From DATBFX01 sp036558305 (GTDB lineage Bacteria > Chloroflexota > Chloroflexia > Thermomicrobiales > UBA6265): a stretch of 15,284 bases of DNA. The notes below the pieces were generated by a model that saw only the letters and a list, made by a program, of their open reading frames with translations, did no database searches and was not told the origin of the DNA. The translations under genes and the position numbers were made by a program. Of the stretch, positions 5,991 to 14,800 are shown piece after piece; the first letter of the stretch is position 1; every line of letters starts with the position of its first letter. The stretch spans positions 1-15,284 of the forward strand of contig DATBFX010000620.1 in NCBI GenBank assembly GCA_036558305.1, given 5' to 3'.

Positions 5991-7736
5991 CTACTCCGTC
6001 TTGCTGGCGTACCGGAGTTGGATCTGGTAGACGGGGTGCGTCGTCACCCCCTGGACCTTCTTGCTGGCCGGTTTCTGATCGACCGGCTGGTAGACGGAGA
6101 GAAAGGCGGCCGCGTCGATCATCCGCTTCTGGACTTCGACGTAGATCTCGGTCCGCTTCGCGGGGTCGGTTTCGGCAAGACCCTGGTCGAGCAGCTTCGT
6201 CGTCTCGGGATCGTCGTACCCGACGCGTTTGGCGGCGGCGGTGCCGCCGCGGGCGAAGGGACCGGCGTACGAATCGACGTCCGGGTAGTCCGGCGTCCAT
6301 TCCGAGAACGTCGAGACAAAGTCGGCGCCGCGGTACTTCGCGATGCGCTCGGTCCCCGGCAGCGGGGTCAGCTTGAGCTTGAGACCGTTGATCTTTTCGA
6401 GGCTGTCTTTCATGATCGTGGCGAAGGTCTCGTAGTTGCCGCCGCCCTGGGTCGGCTGGTCCGAGTTGTAGATCACCTCGACCTCGACTTCGCCCACGCC
6501 GGACGCGTCCCACAGTTGTTGGGCCTTGGCCAGGTCGAGCGAGTAACCCATGTCCTTGACCTCTTCGGTGCCGGTCAGACCGAGCGGGATGCAGGTCGCC
6601 GGTTTGACGGCGGCGCCGCCCATCACGCCGTCGATGATCCCCTGGTAATCGATCGCCCAGCCGATCGCCTGCCGTGCCTGCTGGTTGGAGAGGGCGCCCT
6701 TTTCCGGTCTGATGTTCATGCCCATGTATTCGAGGGCGAGCGTCGCGCCGGTCAGCAATTGGAGATTCGGGTCGTCTTTGACCGCCTGGACGCTGTCGGT
6801 GGAAAGGTCGTAGGCCATGTCGGCTTCGCCGGCCTGAACCGCTTCGAGTTGCTTGGTCGGCTCGATGATGTTGCGCCAGATGATGCGATCGAGTTTCGGC
6901 GCGTCTCCCCAGTAATCGGGGTTGCGCTCGAAAATGATCTCGTCGTTACGATCGTACTGCTTGACCATGTAGGGACCGGTGCCGACCGAGTTGTTGTCGA
7001 TGTAGTCCTTCGCCGTGTCGCCGCTGAGCGAGACACCGGTGGACACCGTGGCATTCGAGTCGGTCGACGGCTGGTCCGTGCCGCCGTTCTCTTTGACGAC
7101 CTTGCTGTCGAGCGCCGACAGCTCGAGCGTCGTCAAGACCGCCGCGAACGCCGCGTTCGGGGCCGCCAGGGTGAACTGGAGCGTCGACTCGTCGAGGGCC
7201 TTGGCGTCGGTCCAGTAGTCGGTGGCGAGGAAGGACGCCTGCCAACCGATGTTCTTCAAGCGATTGAAGGAGAAGATGAAGTCGTCGGCGGTCACCGGAT
7301 TGCCGGAGTGGTGAAACGTGACACCCTGCCGGATCTTGACGGTCACGGTAAGACCGTCGGCGGAAACCGTGGGCATCCCGTCGGCCATCAAGGGCTGGAT
7401 GTCGGTCGGTTTCGATCCGTCCGGAATGTGGTAGAGCGGCTCGTACAGGAGATTCATGCCGGCGGTCGAGTGGATCTCGTAGTACCAGCCCGGGTCGAGG
7501 GTGAGCCAGTCGCTGCTCGACAGGGCGTCGGCGATGACCAGGGTCTTGGCGTCGGCCTGGTAGCGTGCCGTGCTCCGCGTCGTGCTGCCGGGCGCGGCGC
7601 CGGCGTGCTCGGCCAGGGCCGCCGCGACCACCGAAGCAGAAACCCCGGCCCCGACCGCGCGCTTGATGAAATCGCGCCGGCTGAGCTCGCCGCGGGAAAA
7701 CCGTTCGACGAGATCGGAGATGCGAATGTCGCCCAT
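5991..7736 (-). CDS. Tat-exported ABC transporter substrate-binding protein, family 5 (SBP_bac_5)
   Basis: Extracytoplasmic solute receptor of the peptide/nickel importer. I choose ATG 7736 (581 aa) over upstream in-frame codons because GAGGTGAGA precedes it at good spacing and the protein then starts MGDIRISDLV with a regular signal. Seen: a twin-arginine motif SRRDFIK (Arg20-Arg21), a hydrophobic Ala/Val-rich stretch, and a possible AxA cleavage near AGAA (about residue 47), with no lipobox Cys. The family 5 core follows: NLLYEPLYHI, VKIRQGVTFHHSGNPVTADD, GTGPYMVKQY, ERNPDYWGD, and a C-terminal lobe. The Tat signal implies export of a folded protein. It is first in the operon, followed by the two permeases. 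No ATPase genes are present. Substrate unknown; oligopeptide is the default for the family, not shown. Confidence 0.95.
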   Translation of the reverse strand: MGDIRISDLVERFSRGELSRRDFIKRAVGAGVSASVVAAALAEHAGAAPGSTTRSTARYQADAKTLVIADALSSSDWLTLDPGWYYEIHSTAGMNLLYEPLYHIPDGSKPTDIQPLMADGMPTVSADGLTVTVKIRQGVTFHHSGNPVTADDFIFSFNRLKNIGWQASFLATDYWTDAKALDESTLQFTLAAPNAAFAAVLTTLELSALDSKVVKENGGTDQPSTDSNATVSTGVSLSGDTAKDYIDNNSVGTGPYMVKQYDRNDEIIFERNPDYWGDAPKLDRIIWRNIIEPTKQLEAVQAGEADMAYDLSTDSVQAVKDDPNLQLLTGATLALEYMGMNIRPEKGALSNQQARQAIGWAIDYQGIIDGVMGGAAVKPATCIPLGLTGTEEVKDMGYSLDLAKAQQLWDASGVGEVEVEVIYNSDQPTQGGGNYETFATIMKDSLEKINGLKLKLTPLPGTERIAKYRGADFVSTFSEWTPDYPDVDSYAGPFARGGTAAAKRVGYDDPETTKLLDQGLAETDPAKRTEIYVEVQKRMIDAAAFLSVYQPVDQKPASKKVQGVTTHPVYQIQLRYASKTE

Positions 7737-7896
7737 GATTCGTCTCACCTCACGCACCCGACCGGCTGCATTGCCGCGTCGGTCTAGCGAATCGGCCCGC
7801 CCGAGCGATGATCCCACGCCTGCGCCTGGATGACACGAGTCTCGTCCTCATGCCACCGGCGCCGGAAACGGTTCGGAATTCGAGCGATTGCCCCGA

Positions 7897-7925
7897 AGTA
7901 TCGACCACGCCCTTTGTGTCGTCAA
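7897..7925 (-). promoter_or_regulatory. Probable sigma70-type promoter for the binding-protein/permease operon
   Basis: On the minus strand, TTGACG (7925-7920) is followed after exactly 17 bases by GATACT (7902-7897); these match the -35 and -10 consensus at 5 of 6 and 4 of 6 positions. Transcription would begin near 7890, leaving a leader of about 155 bases before ATG 7736. It lies between the aroKB stop (7950) and the operon, in the right place and orientation. I saw no riboswitch-like fold in the leader. Confidence 0.5.
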
Positions 7926-7949
7926 TGTGCAGCAGGCGACGCTCTTGCC

Positions 7950-9620
7950 TCAATTTTCGGTAGACTCGACCCGCACGGCGTCCAAGGCGCGGCGCACCGT
8001 ATCCTCCGCCACATCGTCGCAAAGCTCGACGCCGCCCCCGGCCTTCGGCAACACCCAACGTTGGGAGCCCGAGACGCGCTTCTTGTCGCTGCCGATCTTG
8101 CCCATCGCCACCTCAGGATCGACCTCGACCGTCGTCGGGAGGCCGTAGGTTTCGATCAGCCGATCCAGGGTGCGCGCATCCGCCTCGCCGGCCAGACCAA
8201 GGTCGAAGGCGATCCGCGTCGCCGCCCGCATCCCGACCGCGACCGCCTCGCCGTGCAGATAGCGGTAGTCGGCGGCCTCGATCGCGTGCCCGAGCGTGTG
8301 CCCGAAGTTGAGGAAGGCGCGCAACCCGGTCTCCCGCTCGTCGGCTTCGACCACGGCCGCTTTCAACGCGACGTTGCGCCGGATCAGGTACGTCGTCGCG
8401 GGTTCCGCGAGCACCCGGAGTTGGTGCGCATTCCGCTCCAGAAATCGCAAGAGGTCGCCGCGCTCGCCACCCGGCGTCGATCGCTGGATGACCGCGTGCT
8501 TGATAACCTCCGCCCAACCTTCGGTCAGCGAACGATGCGGCATCGTCGCCAGGAACCGCGGATCGACGACGACGACCGGCGGTTGGTAGAAGGCGCCGAT
8601 GAGGTTCTTGCCGGCGCGGTGATTGATCCCCGTTTTGCCGCCGACGCTGGCGTCGACCATCGCCAGCAGACTCGTCGGTACCTGGACGAACCCGACGCCC
8701 CGCAGCACCGTGGCCGCGACGAACCCCGCCAGATCGCCGACGACACCGCCGCCGAGCGCGACGACGACGTCGCCCCGCTCGATCGCGCCGCTCAGCATCC
8801 AATCGTAGAGCTCGCCGGCGGTGGCGAGACTCTTGCTGCCCTCGCCCGGCGCGACCGCGCGCATGCGCGTGTCGAATCCCGCGTCCCCGTGCGCGGCCTT
8901 GACGCCCTGCCAGTGGAGTTCGGCGACGTTCGTGTCGCTGATCACCCAGGCGCGCCGCGCTTTGGGCCAACGGTCACGCGTCATGGCACCGAGACCGGAG
9001 GAGAGGCCCGGAGCGATGAAGATGTCCGACCGACTTGAGGTAGTCATCAGGCGCACCGCCGGCTCGGTGGCGGCCGTTGGGTCGAGCAGAAGCCCCGCGA
9101 CCTCGCCGGCCACGGATTCGGCCGGCACGTCGTCGACGATCAGCGTGATCGCCGCGCGGTCGTAGGCTTCCGGGCGGCGGGTCTTCCGGTCCGCGATCCG
9201 CGCGCGCGGATCGACCCCGGCGAGCATTGGCCGCTCGACCGCCGCTCCTTGCTCGGCCTGCTGCTGCCGCAGCCGTGCGATCATCGTCTCGGGATCGGCA
9301 TCGAGCGCGACGACCAGAGTCCCCGCGCGTCCGAGAAGATCGGGACCCCAGGTCGCGGGATCGACGACGGCCCCGCCGCCCGTCGCGACCACGACCCGAT
9401 CCCGCGCGACCGCACGGACGAGTTGCTCGCGCTCGGCGGCGCGAAACACCCCTTCGCCCCGTTCGGCAAAGACTTCGGGGATCGTCATCCCGAACTCGCG
9501 CTCGAGTGCCTCGTCGGTGTCGTACCGCTCCCAACCGAGTCGCTCGGCGAGCAGTCGCGCCACCGTCGTCTTACCCGTGCCGCTGAACCCGATCAACACG
9601 ATCCGCAGGACGTCGTCCAT
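7950..9620 (-). CDS. aroKB: Bifunctional shikimate kinase / 3-dehydroquinate synthase (AroKB fusion)
   Basis: A fusion of two shikimate-pathway enzymes, 556 aa, cytoplasmic. The N-terminal domain (about 1-185) is shikimate kinase (shikimate + ATP to shikimate 3-phosphate): P-loop GFSGTGKTT (11-19), shikimate-binding DTD (34-36), FRAAERE (59-65), GGG (81-83) and lid ERPML. The C-terminal domain (about 195-556) is 3-dehydroquinate synthase (DAHP to 3-dehydroquinate): NAD/substrate segments VVALGGGVVGDLAGF and ASVGGKTGINHRAGKN, with likely metal ligands Glu371 (GWAEVIKH), His441 (FGHTLGH) and His456 (HGEAVAVGM). Both active sites look intact. The two activities are steps two and five of the pathway, so they are not consecutive. 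ATG 9620 follows GAGGAAG. No other aro gene is adjacent; glpK is divergent, 78 bases away. Confidence 0.96.
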   Translation of the reverse strand: MDDVLRIVLIGFSGTGKTTVARLLAERLGWERYDTDEALEREFGMTIPEVFAERGEGVFRAAEREQLVRAVARDRVVVATGGGAVVDPATWGPDLLGRAGTLVVALDADPETMIARLRQQQAEQGAAVERPMLAGVDPRARIADRKTRRPEAYDRAAITLIVDDVPAESVAGEVAGLLLDPTAATEPAVRLMTTSSRSDIFIAPGLSSGLGAMTRDRWPKARRAWVISDTNVAELHWQGVKAAHGDAGFDTRMRAVAPGEGSKSLATAGELYDWMLSGAIERGDVVVALGGGVVGDLAGFVAATVLRGVGFVQVPTSLLAMVDASVGGKTGINHRAGKNLIGAFYQPPVVVVDPRFLATMPHRSLTEGWAEVIKHAVIQRSTPGGERGDLLRFLERNAHQLRVLAEPATTYLIRRNVALKAAVVEADERETGLRAFLNFGHTLGHAIEAADYRYLHGEAVAVGMRAATRIAFDLGLAGEADARTLDRLIETYGLPTTVEVDPEVAMGKIGSDKKRVSGSQRWVLPKAGGGVELCDDVAEDTVRRALDAVRVESTEN

Positions 9621-9652
9621 CTGCTTCCTCGGTTATTGCCCACGTCCCTACG

Positions 9653-9683
9653 CCGAACCCGGCGCTAAACTGTAGCCGGTTCG
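9653..9683. promoter_or_regulatory. Dyad in the aroKB-glpK divergent spacer, possible operator
   Basis: The 78-base spacer between the divergent genes contains CCGAACCCGGC (9653-9663) and GCCGGTTCG (9675-9683), which are inverted copies apart from a single inserted C, flanking an AT-richer centre (GCTAAACTGTA). The left half also forms a small hairpin CGCCG-AACC-CGGCG (9651-9664). A near-symmetric dyad in a shared promoter region is typical of a regulator site, but no convincing -35/-10 pair could be assigned to either gene, so the role is speculative. Confidence 0.3.
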
Positions 9684-9698
9684 CGAAAAGGAGGGGGC

Positions 9699-11195
<1,497 letters not shown>

Positions 11196-11198
11196 ACC

Positions 11199-11214
11199 CC
11201 CGATTGCCGGGGCG
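11199..11214 (+). terminator. Weak hairpin just after glpK
   Basis: CCCCG and CGGGG flank a 5-base loop immediately after the glpK stop codon. The stem is short and has no following T-run, so it is at best a weak termination signal. Confidence 0.25.
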
Positions 11215-11258
11215 ACCCGCGAAATCCGGATCATTCACGCGCGGCCATGTGCCATATC

Positions 11259-11365
11259 GTCCTTCCGAGCGTGTCGAGGAATCTCCCTCCGTCAGAGGAA
11301 ACACGACCACAAGAGACCGCCTCTGCTCGCGCTCCGGGAGATGCCACGGCTCCGCTCGGAATGAC
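11259..11365. repeat. MITE/REP-like element with imperfect terminal inverted repeats
   Basis: The 206-base gap between the convergent ends of glpK and the DUF697-like gene holds an element of about 107 bp. The left end (11259-11287, from GTCCTTCCGAGCG to AATCTCCC) and right end (11336-11365, from GGGAGATG to CGCTCGGAATGAC) are inverted copies at both extremities with a diverged middle. An inner stem is formed by CAGAGG (11293-11298) and CCTCTG (11320-11325). No transposase frame is present. From memory, sequences ending in CGCTCGGAATGAC recur as dispersed intergenic repeats in several bacterial phyla; I could not search for copies. The rest of the gap shows nothing recognisable. Confidence 0.72.
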
Positions 11366-11401
11366 CAGGCGGTGGTCCTCCCCGTTCGCAAATAGTGCGG
11401 G

Positions 11402-12331
11402 TCAGGCCGCGTCGTCTTCGGGGCGACGAGACAACGGATTCGGCATCCGCTTCAGGGACTCGGCCGCCTGGTTGTAGAGTTCACGCATCTGCTGGCGGTC
11501 GGGTTTGCGGCCGAAGCGGTAATAGAGATCGGCGCCGCGCCCGGCGACGACCGTGCCGATGTAGGCGACGGCGACCTTCGGCAGCGTGCCGATCAAGAGC
11601 GGCAGAAACGAGGCCGCCTCGCGCGCCAGCGTCCGCCAGAAGAATCCCGCGCCGACCACCGGGGTGATCTCGCGGAGAATCCGCCATTGGTCGTGCACGT
11701 CCCGATCGTGGATGGCGGCGATCTTGAAGACCATCATCACCTGATTCTTGGTCAAGACCAGCATGTCGGCGCCGGCCGCCATCAACGACCCGATCACCGG
11801 GATGACGCCCGGCAGGTTGGAAACGAGCGAGAACTGGGCGTTCGCCCGCGCCGTTTCGTCGATCACCGCCTGCACGGCGGCGGGTCGGAAAGCCGGGATG
11901 TGGCGACCCAGGGCAGGCGCCCGTTCCGGTGCCTGGGTGACGATCGCCTCCCGCGCGAATTCCGCGGCTCCCTGGTCGGTCGGGTCCGACCCGCCGAACG
12001 CGACCACCGGGAGTTGGAGCTCGCGGGCCATCAGCTTTTCGGAAACACCCGCGATCGGGTCCGAGGCAGAGGGATCGAAGACGACGACCGCGTCGTAGCC
12101 GTGTCCGGTCCGAGGGATGGCGTCGAGGCGCCCGGTCGTGAAATAGGGCGACCTCGCTTCGCCGGCAAGCATTTCTGCGACTTTCGCAGACGCATCGTCG
12201 GATTGGGCAAGGACGAGGATGCGCGGTGCCATTTCGGCATTTGCTCGCAGCTCTTCGAGGTTGACCTCGCGCACGATGTTGACGAAGTTGCGGACGCTGC
12301 CGATCTTGCCGAGCTTCGAACTCTTGCTCAT
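11402..12331 (-). CDS. DUF697-like membrane-associated protein with a P-loop-less GTPase-like N-terminus
   Basis: 309 aa from ATG 12331, preceded by GGAG; a TTG eight codons further upstream is less likely. Seen: N-terminal alternating strands and helices (PRILVLAQSD 36-45, YDAVVVFDPS 79-88, LPVVAFGGSDPTD 107-119, IPAFRPAAVQAVIDETA 145-161) laid out like a small Rossmann/GTPase domain, but without any GxxxxGK[ST]. Residues about 165-285 contain Pro/Gly-rich hydrophobic segments (LPGVIPVIGSLMAAGADM, ITPVVGAGFFWRTLA, SFLPLLIGTLPKVAVAYIGTVVAGRGADLYY) that resemble DUF697, a domain often fused to Era-like GTPases such as YcjF/YcjX neighbours. Function unknown, probably inner-membrane associated. 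It starts 38 bases after mdh on the same strand, so the two are likely co-transcribed. The DUF697 assignment is by eye. Confidence 0.85.
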   Translation of the reverse strand: MSKSSKLGKIGSVRNFVNIVREVNLEELRANAEMAPRILVLAQSDDASAKVAEMLAGEARSPYFTTGRLDAIPRTGHGYDAVVVFDPSASDPIAGVSEKLMARELQLPVVAFGGSDPTDQGAAEFAREAIVTQAPERAPALGRHIPAFRPAAVQAVIDETARANAQFSLVSNLPGVIPVIGSLMAAGADMLVLTKNQVMMVFKIAAIHDRDVHDQWRILREITPVVGAGFFWRTLAREAASFLPLLIGTLPKVAVAYIGTVVAGRGADLYYRFGRKPDRQQMRELYNQAAESLKRMPNPLSRRPEDDAA

Positions 12332-12369
12332 AGCGAACGTGCTCCGGGCGCACAACGCAACGACGCCGG

Positions 12370-13329
12370 TTACGCGCTTTCCTTCAATGCCGCCATGGCG
12401 TCGACCAGCGAGCGAACCGCACCCGCCGACTTCTGGAGGGCCGCTTGTTCGTCCGTGGTCAGCTTGATCTCGATGATCTCCTCGACTCCCGCGGCGGCGA
12501 GCTTGATCGGGACGCCCACGAAGAGTCCGTCGATCCCGTACTCGCCCCGGAGCAGGACGCTGCAGGGGAGGACGCGCCGCTTGTCAAGCAAGATCGCGTC
12601 CACCATTTCGACGACCGACATCCCCGGCGCATAATAGGCGCTGCCGGTCTTCAATAGACCGACGATCTCGGCGCCGCCGCCCGCGGTCCGCTGCTCGATC
12701 GCCGACACCCGCTCCGCCGGCAGCAGCTCGGTGATCGGAATCCCGGCGACGGTCGAGTAGCGCGAAAGCGGCACCATCGTGTCGCCGTGCCCGCCGAGCA
12801 CCATCGCCGTCACGTCCTCGACCGAGACGTTCAACTCCATCGCGATGAAGGTTCGGAAACGCGCCGAATCGAGCACACCGGCCATGCCGACGACGCGCTC
12901 GCGCGGCAGTCCAGCGTGGTCGAAGGTGACGTGGCACATCGCGTCGAGCGGATTCGAGACGACGATCACGACCGCGTCGGGAGAGTTCGGCACCACCTGC
13001 TCGGTGACCGACCCGACGATGCCCATGTTGGTGCGGAGCAGGTCGTCGCGGCTCATCCCCGGTTTGCGGGCGATGCCGGAGGTGATGACGACCACGTCGG
13101 AGCCGGCGGTCTCCTCGTAGGAGTTGGCGCCGGTCAGCGTCGTGTCGTACTCGAGGAGCGGACCGACCTGCATCAAGTCGAGCGATTTCCCCTGCGGCAT
13201 CCCTTCGACGATGTCGACAAGCACGACGTCGGCGTAGTCGCGGGTGGCAAGCATCTGCGCCACCGTGCCGCCGACCATACCCGCCCCGATCACCGTTACC
13301 TTGCGCCGTGTGCCCGCCCGTGCCGCCAT
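12370..13329 (-). CDS. mdh: Malate dehydrogenase, NAD-dependent, LDH-like type
   Basis: Oxidises L-malate to oxaloacetate with NAD in the TCA cycle; 319 aa. I set the start at ATG 13329 because AGGAGAGAG lies just upstream and the Rossmann motif then falls at residues 15-20 (GAGMVG); the open frame upstream to 13695 is an artefact. Seen: Asp39 for NAD selectivity, substrate loop ARKPGMSR with Arg88, which separates malate from lactate dehydrogenases (Gln at this position in LDH), and Arg94; SNPLD with Asn126; DSARFR with Asp154 and Arg157; and GGHGDTMVP with catalytic His181. All catalytic residues are present. The gene lies divergent from a LarA-family racemase, 136 bases away, and is followed by the DUF697-like gene. 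Confidence 0.97.
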   Translation of the reverse strand: MAARAGTRRKVTVIGAGMVGGTVAQMLATRDYADVVLVDIVEGMPQGKSLDLMQVGPLLEYDTTLTGANSYEETAGSDVVVITSGIARKPGMSRDDLLRTNMGIVGSVTEQVVPNSPDAVVIVVSNPLDAMCHVTFDHAGLPRERVVGMAGVLDSARFRTFIAMELNVSVEDVTAMVLGGHGDTMVPLSRYSTVAGIPITELLPAERVSAIEQRTAGGGAEIVGLLKTGSAYYAPGMSVVEMVDAILLDKRRVLPCSVLLRGEYGIDGLFVGVPIKLAAAGVEEIIEIKLTTDEQAALQKSAGAVRSLVDAMAALKESA

Positions 13330-13413
13330 CGTCCCACTCTCTCCTGGCGCCGCCCGGGACGAACCGGCGCGGCGTTCGATCGACCCTCGCGGAGTCGTCA
13401 CATCGCGGGTGAT

Positions 13414-13421
13414 AGTATAAG
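13414..13421. promoter_or_regulatory. Overlapping, nearly symmetric -10 elements in the mdh/larA spacer
   Basis: In the spacer between divergent mdh and the larA-like gene, the sequence AGTATAAG reads as TATAAG on the plus strand (13416-13421) and TATACT on the minus strand (13419-13414). Both are good -10 hexamers (5 of 6 and 5 of 6 to TATAAT) and they share the TATA core. Neither has a convincing -35 at 16-18 bases. Starts would fall near 13428 (+) and 13407 (-), both upstream of the respective start codons. Assigned from position and match only. Confidence 0.42.
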
Positions 13422-13465
13422 TGGCCGCTTCGCGACGCACGCGGGGAAGATTCGGGAGCGCCCAG

Positions 13466-14791
13466 ATGCCGACCACTGACGGACAGTCCTTCACCGTGCC
13501 GTTCGGCCGCGGCTCGATCTCGTTCGGGTTACCGGCTGGTGTCGAAGGCGCCGCCGCCCGATCCCGCGCGGTCACCCCTCTGGACGATCCCGTGGCGGCA
13601 GCGCACGCTGCCGTCCGATCGCCGCTTGGCACCGCGCCGCTTCGTGCGCTGGCGGAAGGAAAGCGCCGCGTCTGCGTCGCCGTCACCGACGCCACGCGCG
13701 CCTGCCCCGATCACCTGCTGGTGCCGCCGATGCTGGACGAACTCGCGGCGGCAGGGGTTGCCGACGACGCGATCACGATCCTCGTCGCCGTCGGCACGCA
13801 CCGGGCGAGTACCGACGCGGAGAAACGGGAAAAACTCGGCGACGCCGTCGTCGATCGCTATCGCGTCGTCGACCACGATGCGGCCGACAAGGCGAATCTG
13901 GTCAAGGTGGCGGACGGACCGGAGGGCGTGCCGTTCCTGCTCAATCGCCTGGTGGCCGAGTCCGATCTGCTGATCGCCACCGGTCGGGTCGAACCGCACC
14001 AGTACGCGGGGTACAGCGGCGGCGGCAAAACCGTCGCCATCGGCTGCGCCGACGACGCGATCATCGCCTACACCCACGGACCGGCGATGCTCGACCAAGC
14101 CGGCACCCGCCTGGCGCAGCTCGCTGGAAATCCGTTCCAACAGGCGGTGCGGCGCGTCGCCCGCGCGGCGAATCTTCGGTTCGTCGCGAACTGCGTGCTC
14201 GACGACGACGAGCGCCTGGTTGCCGTCGCCTACGGCGATCCCGAAGCGGTCCAGGACCATTTGGCCGAACTCGCCTCCGCGATGTACACGGTGCCGGTGC
14301 CGCGCCAGGTCGACATCGCCGTCGCCGGAGTCGGCTATCCGAAAGACCAAAACCTGTACCAGGCGAGCCGCGCCGCCAGTTACCTCCAATTCGCGCCGAT
14401 CCCGGTCGTTCGACCCGGCGGCGTGATCATCGTCCCCGGCGCCTGCCCCGAAGGGGCGGGAGAAGGCGCCGGTGAGCAACGCTTCGCGGCCGCCATGCAG
14501 GAACCGGGCGGCCCGCCGGCGGTGATCGCCAAAGCCCGGGCGGAGGGCATCCGGCCGGGTGCGCAACGCGCCTACATCATGGCGCGCGTGCTCGCAGAGG
14601 TGACGGTGATCTTCGCCGGCGTCGCCGATCCCGAACCGGTTCGCCGGATCGGCTGCGTCCCCGCCGCGGACATCGAGGAGGCGCTCTGCCTCGCGGTCGA
14701 TCGCGTCGGCGTACCTGCCTCGGCGCTCGTCGTCCCGCACGCGCTCCTCACCCTGCCGATCGTGCAAAACGAGGTCATGGTGGCGCGGTAA
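13466..14791 (+). CDS. larA: LarA-family nickel-dependent 2-hydroxyacid racemase homologue (DUF2088)
   Basis: 441 aa from ATG 13466, chosen for GGAG at 13455-13458, 7 bases upstream; the frame is open from GTG 13421, but that adds residues without a ribosome site. Seen: DATR with Asp75 and Arg78; GTHR with His112; PHQYAGYSGGGK with His178 and Lys188; THGPAM with His204; GNPF; and GYPKDQNLYQ with Lys293. These correspond to the catalytic and NPN-nickel-pincer binding residues of lactate racemase LarA (Arg75, His108, His174, Lys184, His200, Lys298 in the Lactiplantibacillus enzyme), so it should be active if the cofactor is made. LarB, LarC and LarE, which build the cofactor, are not in the window. 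The superfamily includes racemases for lactate, malate, phenyllactate and 2-hydroxyglutarate; the position beside mdh hints at malate. Substrate unproven. Confidence 0.92.
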   Translation: MPTTDGQSFTVPFGRGSISFGLPAGVEGAAARSRAVTPLDDPVAAAHAAVRSPLGTAPLRALAEGKRRVCVAVTDATRACPDHLLVPPMLDELAAAGVADDAITILVAVGTHRASTDAEKREKLGDAVVDRYRVVDHDAADKANLVKVADGPEGVPFLLNRLVAESDLLIATGRVEPHQYAGYSGGGKTVAIGCADDAIIAYTHGPAMLDQAGTRLAQLAGNPFQQAVRRVARAANLRFVANCVLDDDERLVAVAYGDPEAVQDHLAELASAMYTVPVPRQVDIAVAGVGYPKDQNLYQASRAASYLQFAPIPVVRPGGVIIVPGACPEGAGEGAGEQRFAAAMQEPGGPPAVIAKARAEGIRPGAQRAYIMARVLAEVTVIFAGVADPEPVRRIGCVPAADIEEALCLAVDRVGVPASALVVPHALLTLPIVQNEVMVAR

Positions 14792-14800
14792 CGGGGGTCG

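Noticed and set aside
6018..7787. 589-codon open frame on the plus strand, antisense to the substrate-binding protein gene
   Set aside because: It is a high-GC shadow: the opposite strand encodes a complete family 5 binding protein with a Tat signal, while this translation is rich in Arg, Val, Gly and Asp without any recognisable motif.
13421..13465. GTG 13421 as the start of the larA homologue
   Set aside because: It overlaps the proposed -10 region and has no ribosome site, whereas ATG 13466 has GGAG at the proper distance and begins at the usual place for the family.
13330..13695. N-terminal extension of malate dehydrogenase by about 120 residues
   Set aside because: It would cover the divergent promoter and the larA start, is unlike any MDH N-terminus, and a good ribosome site and ATG occur at 13329.
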